The notes: generated by a model not told the origin, from the sequence alone. A stretch of DNA of 6,680 nucleotides from Lentzea aerocolonigenes (GCF_000955955.1 NZ_JYJG01000218.1:1-6680); one strand, 5' to 3'. Shown: positions 1-6,326, counted from the stretch's first letter. Numbers and translations are program-made.

Positions 1-23
1 GCCGACCCCTTGGAATCAACCGT

Positions 24-1067
24 CTAGACCCTCGGCAGCACAGCGATTCCGGGCGGTGCCAGCACGACGCTCGTGATCTCCACCTTCGGGCGGTTCATGG
101 CCTCGTGCGCGGCCCATCCGCCGCCGAGGACCACGGCGAGGAGTCCGGCCGCGATGAACGGCGTGGTGGGAAGCCTGTGCTTGGGCTTGTCCTCTTCGCG
201 CGGCTGCGGCAACGAGACGGCCGGTGTTTCCGCCGGTTCCGGTTCGAGCTGCTTGGCTTCGAGGTACGCGCCCGTCGCGGCCGCTCCGTCGGGTGCCCGC
301 ATGGCCGGGATGTGCAGCCTGGCCGCTATTTCCTTGACCACCAACGGGATTCGCGCCGATCCGCCGACGAGCAGGATGACGTCCGGCTCGCACAGGCCGG
401 CGGATCTGACCACCCGTTCGAGAGCGTCGACGACGAGTTCCACCGCCGGTCGGATGATCGCCTCGAACTCCAGCCTGCTCAGCCTGACCTCGCGCGCTTC
501 GTCGTCGGTGATGACGGGAATCCTGACCTCGGGGTAGCTGCCGAGCAGTTCCTTGGCCTCGACGCAACTCCTCACGAGCTCCGGGCTGTGCGTGCCGATC
601 TTCGCGACGACGTGCTCCACGACCAGGTCGTCGAGGTCGAACCCGCCGATGTCGACCCGCTCGGGCCGTCCGGCGAGCAGCAACACGCCTTGCTTGCACA
701 GCAACGTGATGTCGGCCGCGGTGGCCCCGAAGTCGAACACCGCGACCGTGCTGTGCTCGGCCAGCTGAGCGGTGTCGTCGAAGGCCATCGCGGCGGCGTG
801 GGGCGCGGGCACGAACAGCACGTCCGCGCGCCCTTGTTCGATGAGGTCCTGCCGCACCTGTTCGAGGTGTTCGTGCGGCCAGGCCAGCGGGTGGGTCATG
901 GCGACCCGGCTCGGTGCTTCGCCGTGCCGGGCCGCCAAGTCTTCGAGGAGCTGCGCGACCTCCCGCGCCGGAGCGTTGTGCCGACGCTGGTTGCGGGTCA
1001 CGACGCCCCGGCCGGTGGCGACGGTGGTGCCTGCGGATCCGAGATCGAGCCCAACCTGGTACGACAT
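24..1067 (-). CDS. Short membrane-anchored Hsp70/DnaK-like ATPase, no substrate-binding domain
   Basis: Encodes 347 aa of the Hsp70/actin ATPase fold. Visible blocks: phosphate-1 loop GLDLGSAGTT (residues 6-15), a PAxF-like segment THPLAWP near 58, phosphate-2 VFDFGATAADIT (110-121, against DnaK-type DLGGGTFD), an IGGFDLDDLV block, EAKELL near 170, and adenosine motif LLVGGSARIP (232-241). The nucleotide-binding domain is about 80 residues shorter than in DnaK between phosphate-1 and THPLAWP, so subdomain IB is largely missing. No peptide-binding domain or lid follows. Instead there is a Pro/Glu/Lys linker (about 276-298), one hydrophobic segment (about 301-321) and a 24-residue tail. Basic residues before the helix suggest the ATPase is cytoplasmic. 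ATG 1067 is chosen because the fold begins there and GAGGGG lies 10 bases upstream; ATG 1085 and GTG 1115 are in-frame alternatives. It lies 58 bases downstream of the glycosyltransferase on the same strand, probably co-transcribed. Substrate and partner are unknown. Fold assignment is firm; chaperone activity is doubtful. Confidence 0.85.
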   Translation of the reverse strand: MSYQVGLDLGSAGTTVATGRGVVTRNQRRHNAPAREVAQLLEDLAARHGEAPSRVAMTHPLAWPHEHLEQVRQDLIEQGRADVLFVPAPHAAAMAFDDTAQLAEHSTVAVFDFGATAADITLLCKQGVLLLAGRPERVDIGGFDLDDLVVEHVVAKIGTHSPELVRSCVEAKELLGSYPEVRIPVITDDEAREVRLSRLEFEAIIRPAVELVVDALERVVRSAGLCEPDVILLVGGSARIPLVVKEIAARLHIPAMRAPDGAAATGAYLEAKQLEPEPAETPAVSLPQPREEDKPKHRLPTTPFIAAGLLAVVLGGGWAAHEAMNRPKVEITSVVLAPPGIAVLPRV

Positions 1068-1077
1068 GTGCGGGTCA

Positions 1078-1083
1078 CCCCTC
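1078..1083 (-). promoter_or_regulatory. Ribosome binding site supporting the ATG at 1067 of the Hsp70-like gene
   Basis: On the minus strand this reads GAGGGG, 10 bases before the ATG at 1067. The spacing is slightly long but usable. It favours this ATG over GTG 1115, which has no comparable purine tract in front of it. The box overlaps the alternative ATG at 1085, so that start would need another site. Confidence 0.5.
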
Positions 1084-1125
1084 ATACGCGGACACCACAC
1101 ACACGTACGTCTCACTTGGTCCGGT

Positions 1126-2283
1126 TCACACCTTCATGAGAAGTTCCGCGGCGACCCTCGCCCCGTCCGTCCTGACCTGCGCGCCCACCTTTCCGGCCTC
1201 CTCGGCCAGCCCGAGCGTCTCAGCGAGAACCTCGGTGGTGACGGCTTCGGCCGAGCGGCCGATGCCGAGCCGTTCGACCTGGTTGCCCCAGTAGTACTGG
1301 TCGTACATGTGGGGCAGCACGATCTGCGGCTTGCCGGCGGCCGCCGCGGTCGTGGTGGTGCCCGCGCCGCCGTGGTGCACGACCGCGGCCGTGCGACGGA
1401 ACAGCGCCTGCTGGTTCACCTCGCCGATCGCGATGCAGTCCCGCGCGTCGTCAGCCAGCCGCAAACCAGCCCAACCTTGTTGCAGCACAACACGTTTGCC
1501 GAGCTTGCGGGCAGCCTCGACAGCCTGGTGCGCGGCGTCCTGCGCGCCGTGCATGCTGCCCAGACCGAAGTACACCGGCGGTTCGCCGTCGTCCAGGAAC
1601 GCCTCGAGTTCCGCGGAGAGCGGCCGCTGGTCGTTCGTCAGCCAGGCGCCGGTGGTCACGAGCTCGCCAGGACCGGGCCACGGCCCGAGCAACGGGTCCG
1701 TGGCGAGCCACGGGTCGTCGCCGAAGATGTGGTCGCGGACATCACCGACCGGGCCGAGACCGAGCTTCGCGCGTTCGGCGTTGATGGTCTCGCGCGCATG
1801 CCCGAAAAGAGGCCGCTGCCGCTCCCATTGCTCGATGTTTTCCTCGGGCGTCCCGTTCACCGGAACACGACCCAACATCGCCGGCGGCGCGTGATACGGC
1901 GAAGGCAACGTGTTCGCGCAGAAACTCGCGTACACGTAATGCGCGTCCACGCTTTCCGCCACCGACCGCGTGGAGTGCTGCAACGCACCGCCCGCCACCA
2001 AGACGTCGGCCCCCTGCCCCGCCGCACCGATCACCCGGAACTGCTCCCGCACCGACTCCTCGGCCAGTCGCGCCAGGTCACCGGGCTTCAGGTCGGCGGA
2101 CCGGAACGTGCGCAACATCGGCCCCACCGGCGTGAAGTCGAGCCCGTTGCTCGTCACGAGCTCCTCGAAGTCCGGCGGCGCGACGACCTCGACGTCGTTT
2201 CCGAGCGCCTTCAACTGCACGGCCAGCGCGGTGACCGGCTGCGCTTCTCCCCGTGAACCGATCGTGGACACCAGAAATCGCAT
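1126..2283 (-). CDS. GT1-family glycosyltransferase (vancomycin-group / UDP-glycosyltransferase-like)
   Basis: Encodes 385 aa, close to the usual ~390-410 of the glycopeptide-antibiotic Gtf and macrolide glycosyltransferases. The N-terminal acceptor half begins with IGSRGEAQPVTALAVQLKALG (from residue 8) and APPDFEEL (35-42), matching the GSRGDxxPLxALA start of the GtfA-E group. The C-terminal nucleotide-sugar half carries VYFGLGS (237-243), VVHHGGAGTTTTAAAAGKPQ (301-320) and HMYDQYYWGNQVERLGIG (325-342), the donor-binding signature with the conserved Asp-Gln pair D328-Q329. The Asp usual at position 13 is Glu (SRGE). Such enzymes transfer a sugar from an NDP- or dTDP-sugar to a hydroxyl of a small lipophilic or peptide acceptor in the cytoplasm. 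No signal peptide or membrane segment is seen. The ATG at 2283 has GAGGGG 8 bases upstream. It is first in a probable two-gene unit with the Hsp70-like gene and divergent from the repeat-protein gene. No sugar-biosynthesis, PKS or NRPS genes lie in the window, so the acceptor and donor cannot be named. Confidence 0.9.
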   Translation of the reverse strand: MRFLVSTIGSRGEAQPVTALAVQLKALGNDVEVVAPPDFEELVTSNGLDFTPVGPMLRTFRSADLKPGDLARLAEESVREQFRVIGAAGQGADVLVAGGALQHSTRSVAESVDAHYVYASFCANTLPSPYHAPPAMLGRVPVNGTPEENIEQWERQRPLFGHARETINAERAKLGLGPVGDVRDHIFGDDPWLATDPLLGPWPGPGELVTTGAWLTNDQRPLSAELEAFLDDGEPPVYFGLGSMHGAQDAAHQAVEAARKLGKRVVLQQGWAGLRLADDARDCIAIGEVNQQALFRRTAAVVHHGGAGTTTTAAAAGKPQIVLPHMYDQYYWGNQVERLGIGRSAEAVTTEVLAETLGLAEEAGKVGAQVRTDGARVAAELLMKV

Positions 2284-2291
2284 GACGAAAT

Positions 2292-2297
2292 CCCCTC
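2292..2297 (-). promoter_or_regulatory. Ribosome binding site of the glycosyltransferase gene
   Basis: The minus strand reads GAGGGG eight bases before the ATG at 2283, standard spacing for an actinomycete Shine-Dalgarno site. It is the same hexamer as the one ahead of the Hsp70-like gene. No convincing -35/-10 pair for the leftward transcript could be identified in 2298-2388; a weak option is TTGCCG and CACAAT on the minus strand with a 19-base spacer. Confidence 0.65.
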
Positions 2298-2328
2298 TGT
2301 TTCAGGCCACGAATTGTGAGGGCGAACC

Positions 2329-2349
2329 GGGGTCTTGCGGCAAGTCCCC
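2329..2349. repeat. 21-base near-perfect dyad in the divergent promoter region
   Basis: The arms are GGGG-T-CTTGC (2329-2338) and GCAAG-T-CCCC (2340-2349) about a central G at 2339. All positions are symmetrical except the T/T pair at 2333/2345. It covers the proposed -35 hexamer of the rightward gene (2335-2340) and lies 46 bases from the glycosyltransferase start. Size and placement fit a binding site for a dimeric repressor. The regulator is unknown and no regulator gene lies in the window. Confidence 0.55.
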
Positions 2350-2363
2350 CAGTGCGTTATAAG
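2335..2363 (+). promoter_or_regulatory. Probable sigma-70-type promoter of the repeat-protein gene
   Basis: The -35 candidate TTGCGG (2335-2340) is followed after 17 bases by TATAAG (2358-2363), which matches the TATAAT consensus in five of six positions. Such an AT-rich hexamer stands out in this GC-rich DNA. Transcription would begin near 2370, leaving about 19 bases before the GTG at 2389. Inverted repeats on both sides overlap the promoter and suggest it is regulated. Confidence 0.5.
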
Positions 2364-2388
2364 TTCCAATGGGGGCAATCACTGGGGG
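2346..2388. repeat. 9-bp inverted repeat flanking the -10 box and abutting the start codon
   Basis: CCCCCAGTG (2346-2354) and CACTGGGGG (2380-2388) are exact reverse complements separated by 25 bases. A third partial copy, TGGGGG at 2370-2375, can also pair with the left arm. The left arm shares its C-run with the 21-base dyad. The pair brackets the TATAAG box and the predicted transcription start, and the right arm ends one base before the GTG at 2389. It could be two operator half-sites looped together, or an RNA hairpin hiding the start codon if transcription begins further upstream than proposed. Confidence 0.55.
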
Positions 2389-2392
2389 GTGA
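2369..2392 (+). other. Possible seven-codon leader ORF overlapping the start of the repeat-protein gene
   Basis: ATG at 2369 opens a frame encoding MGAITGG and stopping at TGA 2390-2392. The stop overlaps the downstream GTG start in a GTGA arrangement typical of translational coupling. The ATG is within a base or so of the predicted transcription start, so it could be read as a leaderless mini-ORF. This would help explain why the GTG has no well-spaced Shine-Dalgarno site. Short frames like this arise easily by chance. Confidence 0.2.
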
Positions 2393-3570
2393 TCGCGATT
2401 TTCGAGCCGTACCTGGCCGACTACCGCTACTACGCGCTGTTCAACGACCAGCGCCTCATGTCCGACGTCAGCAACGCCGTAGGCCTCTACCGCTCAGTCT
2501 CCGCCTACGACGAAGAACGCTATGAGGGCCACGGCAGGTGGGGGTCGAGCAGCGGCCTGTCCAGATCGGGCGACCGCGACTCCTATGACGACTACCGCGA
2601 GGCGACCCCGGCCGAGGTCGAGCAACTCAGGCGCCGGACCGACGCCGAACAGCCAGAGCCACGGCCTCCGTCGTCGTCACGGGAGAAGAACGAGGACGGC
2701 TGTTTCGCGGTGTTCGAGCACGAAGCCGACATGGTCGACCTGCGCTCCGCGATCGCGGTTGTCGAGGAACTGTCTCCAGAACACCGCTTCACACTGCCGC
2801 TGGGCGGTTACCTGAGGACGGAACTCACCGCCGTGCTCGCTCTGCTGGCAGCACGGCGGAGAGCCGAACCGGTGGACGGCCACTACTACTTCGCGGAGTT
2901 CGAGAGCCTGAAAGACGTCGTGGACGTCGATCGCGCGCACGCCCTGATCCGGTGCCCGGCAGACGGCCGCGGGAACTGGGAGATCTTCCTGCGCGACGGA
3001 ACGTGGGTGCTGGGGCAGGAGCCGCGGCAAAAGCACGTGCTGCCGGTCGGCAGCGAAAACGTCGAACGGATCAGCCGGGGGCGGGAAACCGCAAAGGTCA
3101 GGTACTTCGACGTCTGGCTCGGTGGCACCACCGAGGGCGGGCTCTACCGCCACGTCCTCGTCCGCCGGACGGGCTCGGCCGACGAGACCGTCGACGACCT
3201 CGGCTGGCAGCCCACCGACGTGTTCGCGCGGCTGGAGCCCGGCTGGTGGGTGCTGGAGCTAGGCGAACGCGGTTTCCGCAGTTCCCGATACGTCGCCGCG
3301 ATGAGGCGGAGATGGCCTGACCGCCACAACCAGGCCCTCAACTACCAGGCGGTCTTTGCCGAGAAAGACGACGTCTACGACCTCGGCAAGGTCCTCTTCC
3401 TGGCCAAGCGCGTGGACAACCCGTACGAGCTCGAGTACGAGCTGTGGACTCCGGACGGCTGGCAGAAGACCTACAACATGCTGCTCAGGTACACCACTCT
3501 CCCGATCTCCGAGAAGGAGTTCAAGCGGCTGGCGAAGCTGCGCCGGTACCCGAACAGTCTCAATCCCTGA
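2389..3570 (+). CDS. Uncharacterised protein with four internal ~22-residue repeats
   Basis: Not recognised as any named family. It is 393 aa from the GTG at 2389; the N-terminus VIAIFEPYLADYRYYALF appears part of the fold. An ATG at 2458 is an alternative but would remove part of the first repeat. Four gapless copies of one motif lie at residues 15-36, 106-127, 168-189 and 320-341. All share A-x-F, then D eight residues later, with aliphatic or Ala positions following. Examples are FAVFEHEADMVDL, FAEFESLKDVVDV and QAVFAEKDDVYDL. Copies 3 and 4 are each followed by an aromatic hairpin-like stretch (NWEIFLRDGTW, YELWTPDGW). A charged Ser/Arg/Glu/Pro-rich, probably disordered linker occupies about 44-103. 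Trp-rich segments (WVLELGERGFRSSRY, 287-301) precede copy 4. There is no signal peptide, transmembrane helix or recognisable catalytic motif, so it is probably cytosolic. It is divergent from the glycosyltransferase and convergent with polA. Codon bias is like its neighbours, so it is a real gene. Confidence 0.8.
   Translation: MIAIFEPYLADYRYYALFNDQRLMSDVSNAVGLYRSVSAYDEERYEGHGRWGSSSGLSRSGDRDSYDDYREATPAEVEQLRRRTDAEQPEPRPPSSSREKNEDGCFAVFEHEADMVDLRSAIAVVEELSPEHRFTLPLGGYLRTELTAVLALLAARRRAEPVDGHYYFAEFESLKDVVDVDRAHALIRCPADGRGNWEIFLRDGTWVLGQEPRQKHVLPVGSENVERISRGRETAKVRYFDVWLGGTTEGGLYRHVLVRRTGSADETVDDLGWQPTDVFARLEPGWWVLELGERGFRSSRYVAAMRRRWPDRHNQALNYQAVFAEKDDVYDLGKVLFLAKRVDNPYELEYELWTPDGWQKTYNMLLRYTTLPISEKEFKRLAKLRRYPNSLNP
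2431..3411 (+). repeat. Four degenerate protein-coding repeat units inside the uncharacterised gene
   Basis: The units encode the same 22-residue pattern without gaps and lie at 2431-2496, 2704-2769, 2890-2955 and 3346-3411. Invariant columns are Ala at 2, Phe at 4 and Asp at 12. Column 1 is Phe, Tyr or Gln; column 10 Met or Val; column 13 Leu or Val; column 16 Ala or Val; column 19 Val or Leu. The DNA is not repetitive, so this is old divergence and not recent duplication. Spacing between units is uneven (about 91, 62 and 152 residues), and the last gap may hide a degenerate fifth module. Confidence 0.55.
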
Positions 3571-3590
3571 AGCCCAGCCCTCACGCTGAA

Positions 3591-3628
3591 CAGCCCGCCG
3601 CCCGAACCGAAGCTCAGACAGCGGGCTG
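3591..3628. terminator. Candidate bidirectional terminator between convergent genes
   Basis: CAGCCCGC (3591-3598) and GCGGGCTG (3621-3628) form a perfect 8-bp GC-rich stem with a 22-base loop. It is in the 73-base gap between the stop of the repeat-protein gene (3570) and the stop of polA (3646). There is no T-run on either side, as is common for actinomycete terminators, and the loop is long, so the hairpin may be weak. Position between two converging genes is the best support. Confidence 0.4.
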
Positions 3629-3643
3629 CGGCAAACCCAGCGG

Positions 3644-6319
3644 CTAGTGCGCGGCGTCGTCCCATGAGCGGCCCACGCCCACCGAGACCTCCAGCGGCAC
3701 CTGGAGCTGGTAGGCGTTGCCCATGTGCTCACGGACCAGGGCCTCGACGGCCTCGCGCTCGCCCTCGGCGATCTCCAGCACCAGTTCGTCGTGCACCTGG
3801 AGGAGCATGCGGGAGCGCAGGCCCGAGGATTCGAGTGCGCGGTAGACGCCGAGCATGGCCACCTTGATGATGTCCGCGGCGCTGCCCTGGATCGGGGCGT
3901 TGAGGGCCATGCGCTCGGCCATCTCGCGGCGCTGGCGGTTGTCGGAGGTGAGGTCGGGAAGGTAGCGGCGGCGGCCGAGGACGGTCTCGGTGTAGCCGTC
4001 CTTGCCGGCCTTCTTCACGATCTCGTTGAGGTAGTCGCGAACACCGCCGAAGCGGGAGAAGTAGGCCTCCATCTGCTCGCGCGCCTCTTCGGTCGGGATG
4101 CGCAGCTGCTGCGAGAGGCCGAAGACGGACAGGCCGTAGGCGAGGCCGTAGGACATGGCCTTGATGCGGCGGCGCATCTCGCCCGTCACCTCGGAGGTGG
4201 GGATCGAGAAGGCCTGCGAGGCAACGTAGGTGTGCAGGTCCTCGCCGCTGTTGAACGCCGCGATCAGGGCCTCGTCCTCGGACAGCGTGGCCATGATGCG
4301 CATCTCGATCTGGCTGTAGTCCGCGGTCATCAGCTCCGCGTAGCCGTCGCCGACGACGAAGGCCTGGCGGATGCGGCGGCCCTCGTCGGTGCGGATCGGG
4401 ATGTTCTGCAGGTTCGGGTCGGTCGAGGAGAGCCGGCCGGTGGCGGCGATGGTCTGGTGGAACGTCGTGTGGATGCGGCCGTCGTCGGCCACGGACTTCA
4501 GCAGGCCGTCCACAGTGGACTTCAGGCGCGTGACGTCGCGGTGCGAGAGCAGGTGCTGCAGGAACGGGTGCTCGGTCTTCTCGAACAGGTCCTGCAGCGC
4601 GTCGGCGTCCGTGGTGTAGCCGGTCTTGGTCTTCTTCGTCTTCGGCATGTTCAGCTCGTCGAAGAGAACCGCCTGCAGCTGCTTCGGGCTGCCGAGGTTG
4701 ATCTCCTTGCCGATCACCGAGTACGCGTCCTGCGCCGCCTGCTTCACGCCCGCCGCGAAGTGCGCCTCCAGCGACGACAGGTGCTCGACGTCGATCGCGA
4801 TGCCGACGGCCTCCACCTCGTCGAGGACGTTCATCAACGGCAGCTCGAGGTTCGCCAGCAGGTCGGCGCCGCCGATCGTGACGAGCTCCTCGTCGAGCCG
4901 GTCGGCCAGCTCGGCGACGGCACGGGCGCGCAGGATCGTGCTCGTCGCGACCTTCTGCGCCTCCTCGGACTCATCGGTCAGCAACGACAGCTGGCCGTCG
5001 CCCGACTCCTCCGCGCGCAGCTCGCGCTTCAGGTAGCGCAGCGCCAGGTCGTCCAGCGCGAACGACCGCTGGCCGGGCCGCACCAGGTAGGCGGCCAGCG
5101 CCGTGTCCGACGTCAGCCCGCGCAGCTTCCACCCGCGAGCGCGGATCTGGCGCATCGGCAGCTTCAGGTCGTGGCCGGCCTTGGCGACGCTCTCGTCGGA
5201 GAGCCACGCCGCCAACGCGTTCTCGTCGGCCTCGTTCAGCGACACGACGTCGACGTACCCGCCCTCACCGGACGTGGTGCACAGCGCGACACCCTCCAGG
5301 TCGCCGCCCGTGGAACGCAACGCCACACCGACCCGCGTCCCGCGCGCGTGCTCGTCCAGCCACGCCGCCAGCGTGCCGGCCGGGATCGCGCCGCCGGACA
5401 CCTCGAAGCCCTCCTCGGCCTCGGGTTCGGCGGTCGACAGCGTCTGGAACAGCCGGTCGCGCAGCACGCGGAACTCCAGCTCGTCGAACAGCCGGTGCAC
5501 GGCGTCGCGGTCCCACGTCTGCGCTTCCAGGCCGTCGATCGTGTACGGCAGCTCGACGTCCTTGATCAGCTCGGTGAGCTGGCGGTTCATGATGATGTTC
5601 GCCAGGTTGCCGCGCAGCGCCTCGCCGACCTTGCCCGGCACCTCGTCGATGCGGTCGACCAGCTCGTTGAGCCCACCGAACTGGTTGAGCAGCTTGATGA
5701 TCGTCTTCGGGCCCACGCCCGGCGTGTTCGGCAGGTTGTCCGACGAGTCGCCGCGCACCGCCGCGAAGTCCGCGTACTGGTCGGGCCGCACGCCGTGCTT
5801 CTCCTCGACGTACGCGGGGGTGAACCGGCCCATCTCCGAGACGCCCTTGACCGGGTACAGCACCGTCACGTGGTCGTTGACCAGCTGGAACGCGTCGCGG
5901 TCGCCGGTGACGATCTCGACATCGATGCCCTGCGCCACGGCCTGCGTGGTCAGGGTCGCGATGATGTCGTCCGCCTCGTAGTTCTCCTTCTCCATGGTCG
6001 GGATCTGCAACGTGGCGAGCACGTCCTTGATCAGCGACACCTGGCTGCGGAACTCGTCCGGCGTCTTGGAGCGACCGGCCTTGTACTCCGGGTACTGCTC
6101 GGAGCGGAACGTCTTGCGCGACACGTCGAACGCCACCGCGACGTGCGTCGGCTTCTCGTCGCGCAGGATGTTGATCAACATGGACGTGAAGCCGTACACG
6201 GCGTTCGTGACCTGGCCCGTCTTCGTCACGAAGTTCTCGGCGGGCAGGGCGTAGAACGCTCGGTAGGCCATCGAGTGACCGTCGATGAGCAGGAGCCTCT
6301 TCACGTCTGAGTTAGTCAC
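3644..6319 (-). CDS. polA: DNA polymerase I (5' nuclease and polymerase active, proofreading domain degenerate)
   Basis: Encodes 891 aa, similar to mycobacterial PolA. It fills gaps and removes RNA primers in replication and excision repair. The 5'-3' nuclease domain (about 7-295) has LLIDGHSMAYRAFYA with D13, FDVSRKTFRSE with D65, YEADD (E115, D117, D118), TGDRDAFQL (D140, D142), RGDSSDN (D191, D194) and the helix-hairpin-helix GVGPKT (201-206). The 3'-5' exonuclease-like domain (about 308-478) has lost the DxE motif (VGVALRSTGGD) and the second Asp (GHDLKLP), so proofreading should be absent. The polymerase domain has TGRLSSTDPNLQNIPIR (from 627), motif A TADYSQIEMR (D667), O-helix RRRIKAMSYGLAYG (R716, K720, Y724) and motif C QVHDELVLE (D844, E845). 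Tyr724 replaces the Phe762 of E. coli. GTG 6319 is chosen because the conserved start follows at once and a TAGACT -10 box puts the transcript start there; GTG 6304 is possible. An in-frame extension to 6490 would run through the thioesterase gene. Confidence 0.97.
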   Translation of the reverse strand: MTNSDVKRLLLIDGHSMAYRAFYALPAENFVTKTGQVTNAVYGFTSMLINILRDEKPTHVAVAFDVSRKTFRSEQYPEYKAGRSKTPDEFRSQVSLIKDVLATLQIPTMEKENYEADDIIATLTTQAVAQGIDVEIVTGDRDAFQLVNDHVTVLYPVKGVSEMGRFTPAYVEEKHGVRPDQYADFAAVRGDSSDNLPNTPGVGPKTIIKLLNQFGGLNELVDRIDEVPGKVGEALRGNLANIIMNRQLTELIKDVELPYTIDGLEAQTWDRDAVHRLFDELEFRVLRDRLFQTLSTAEPEAEEGFEVSGGAIPAGTLAAWLDEHARGTRVGVALRSTGGDLEGVALCTTSGEGGYVDVVSLNEADENALAAWLSDESVAKAGHDLKLPMRQIRARGWKLRGLTSDTALAAYLVRPGQRSFALDDLALRYLKRELRAEESGDGQLSLLTDESEEAQKVATSTILRARAVAELADRLDEELVTIGGADLLANLELPLMNVLDEVEAVGIAIDVEHLSSLEAHFAAGVKQAAQDAYSVIGKEINLGSPKQLQAVLFDELNMPKTKKTKTGYTTDADALQDLFEKTEHPFLQHLLSHRDVTRLKSTVDGLLKSVADDGRIHTTFHQTIAATGRLSSTDPNLQNIPIRTDEGRRIRQAFVVGDGYAELMTADYSQIEMRIMATLSEDEALIAAFNSGEDLHTYVASQAFSIPTSEVTGEMRRRIKAMSYGLAYGLSVFGLSQQLRIPTEEAREQMEAYFSRFGGVRDYLNEIVKKAGKDGYTETVLGRRRYLPDLTSDNRQRREMAERMALNAPIQGSAADIIKVAMLGVYRALESSGLRSRMLLQVHDELVLEIAEGEREAVEALVREHMGNAYQLQVPLEVSVGVGRSWDDAAH

Positions 6320-6326
6320 GAGCCCG

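Noticed and set aside
1..23. Possible start or end of another gene left of the Hsp70-like gene
   Set aside because: Only 23 bases are available; no ribosome site, start codon or hairpin can be judged.
1093..1104. Short CA-rich tract and ACGTACGT palindrome between the glycosyltransferase and the Hsp70-like gene
   Set aside because: Only about five dinucleotides and an 8-base palindrome; too short to call a repeat array or operator, and no promoter hexamers accompany it.
105..1139. Plus-strand open frame of 344 codons opposite the Hsp70-like gene
   Set aside because: Arg/Gly/Asp-rich low-complexity translation with no recognisable motif, lying antisense to a gene with clear ATPase blocks.
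772..2256. Plus-strand open frame of 494 codons opposite the glycosyltransferase
   Set aside because: Arg/His/Val-rich composition without motifs; it spans two clear minus-strand genes and is explained by their GC-rich third positions.
2335..2388. In-frame TTG at 2335 as start of the repeat-protein gene
   Set aside because: The 18 extra codons overlap the predicted -35 and -10 elements and encode a stretch unlike the rest of the protein; GTG 2389 is at the point where the fold seems to begin.
3725..6310. Long plus-strand open frame (861 codons) antisense to polA
   Set aside because: It is the mirror of polA in high-GC DNA: the predicted protein is a low-complexity mix of Arg, Gln, Val, Leu, His and Asp with no domain, and polA on the other strand has every expected motif.
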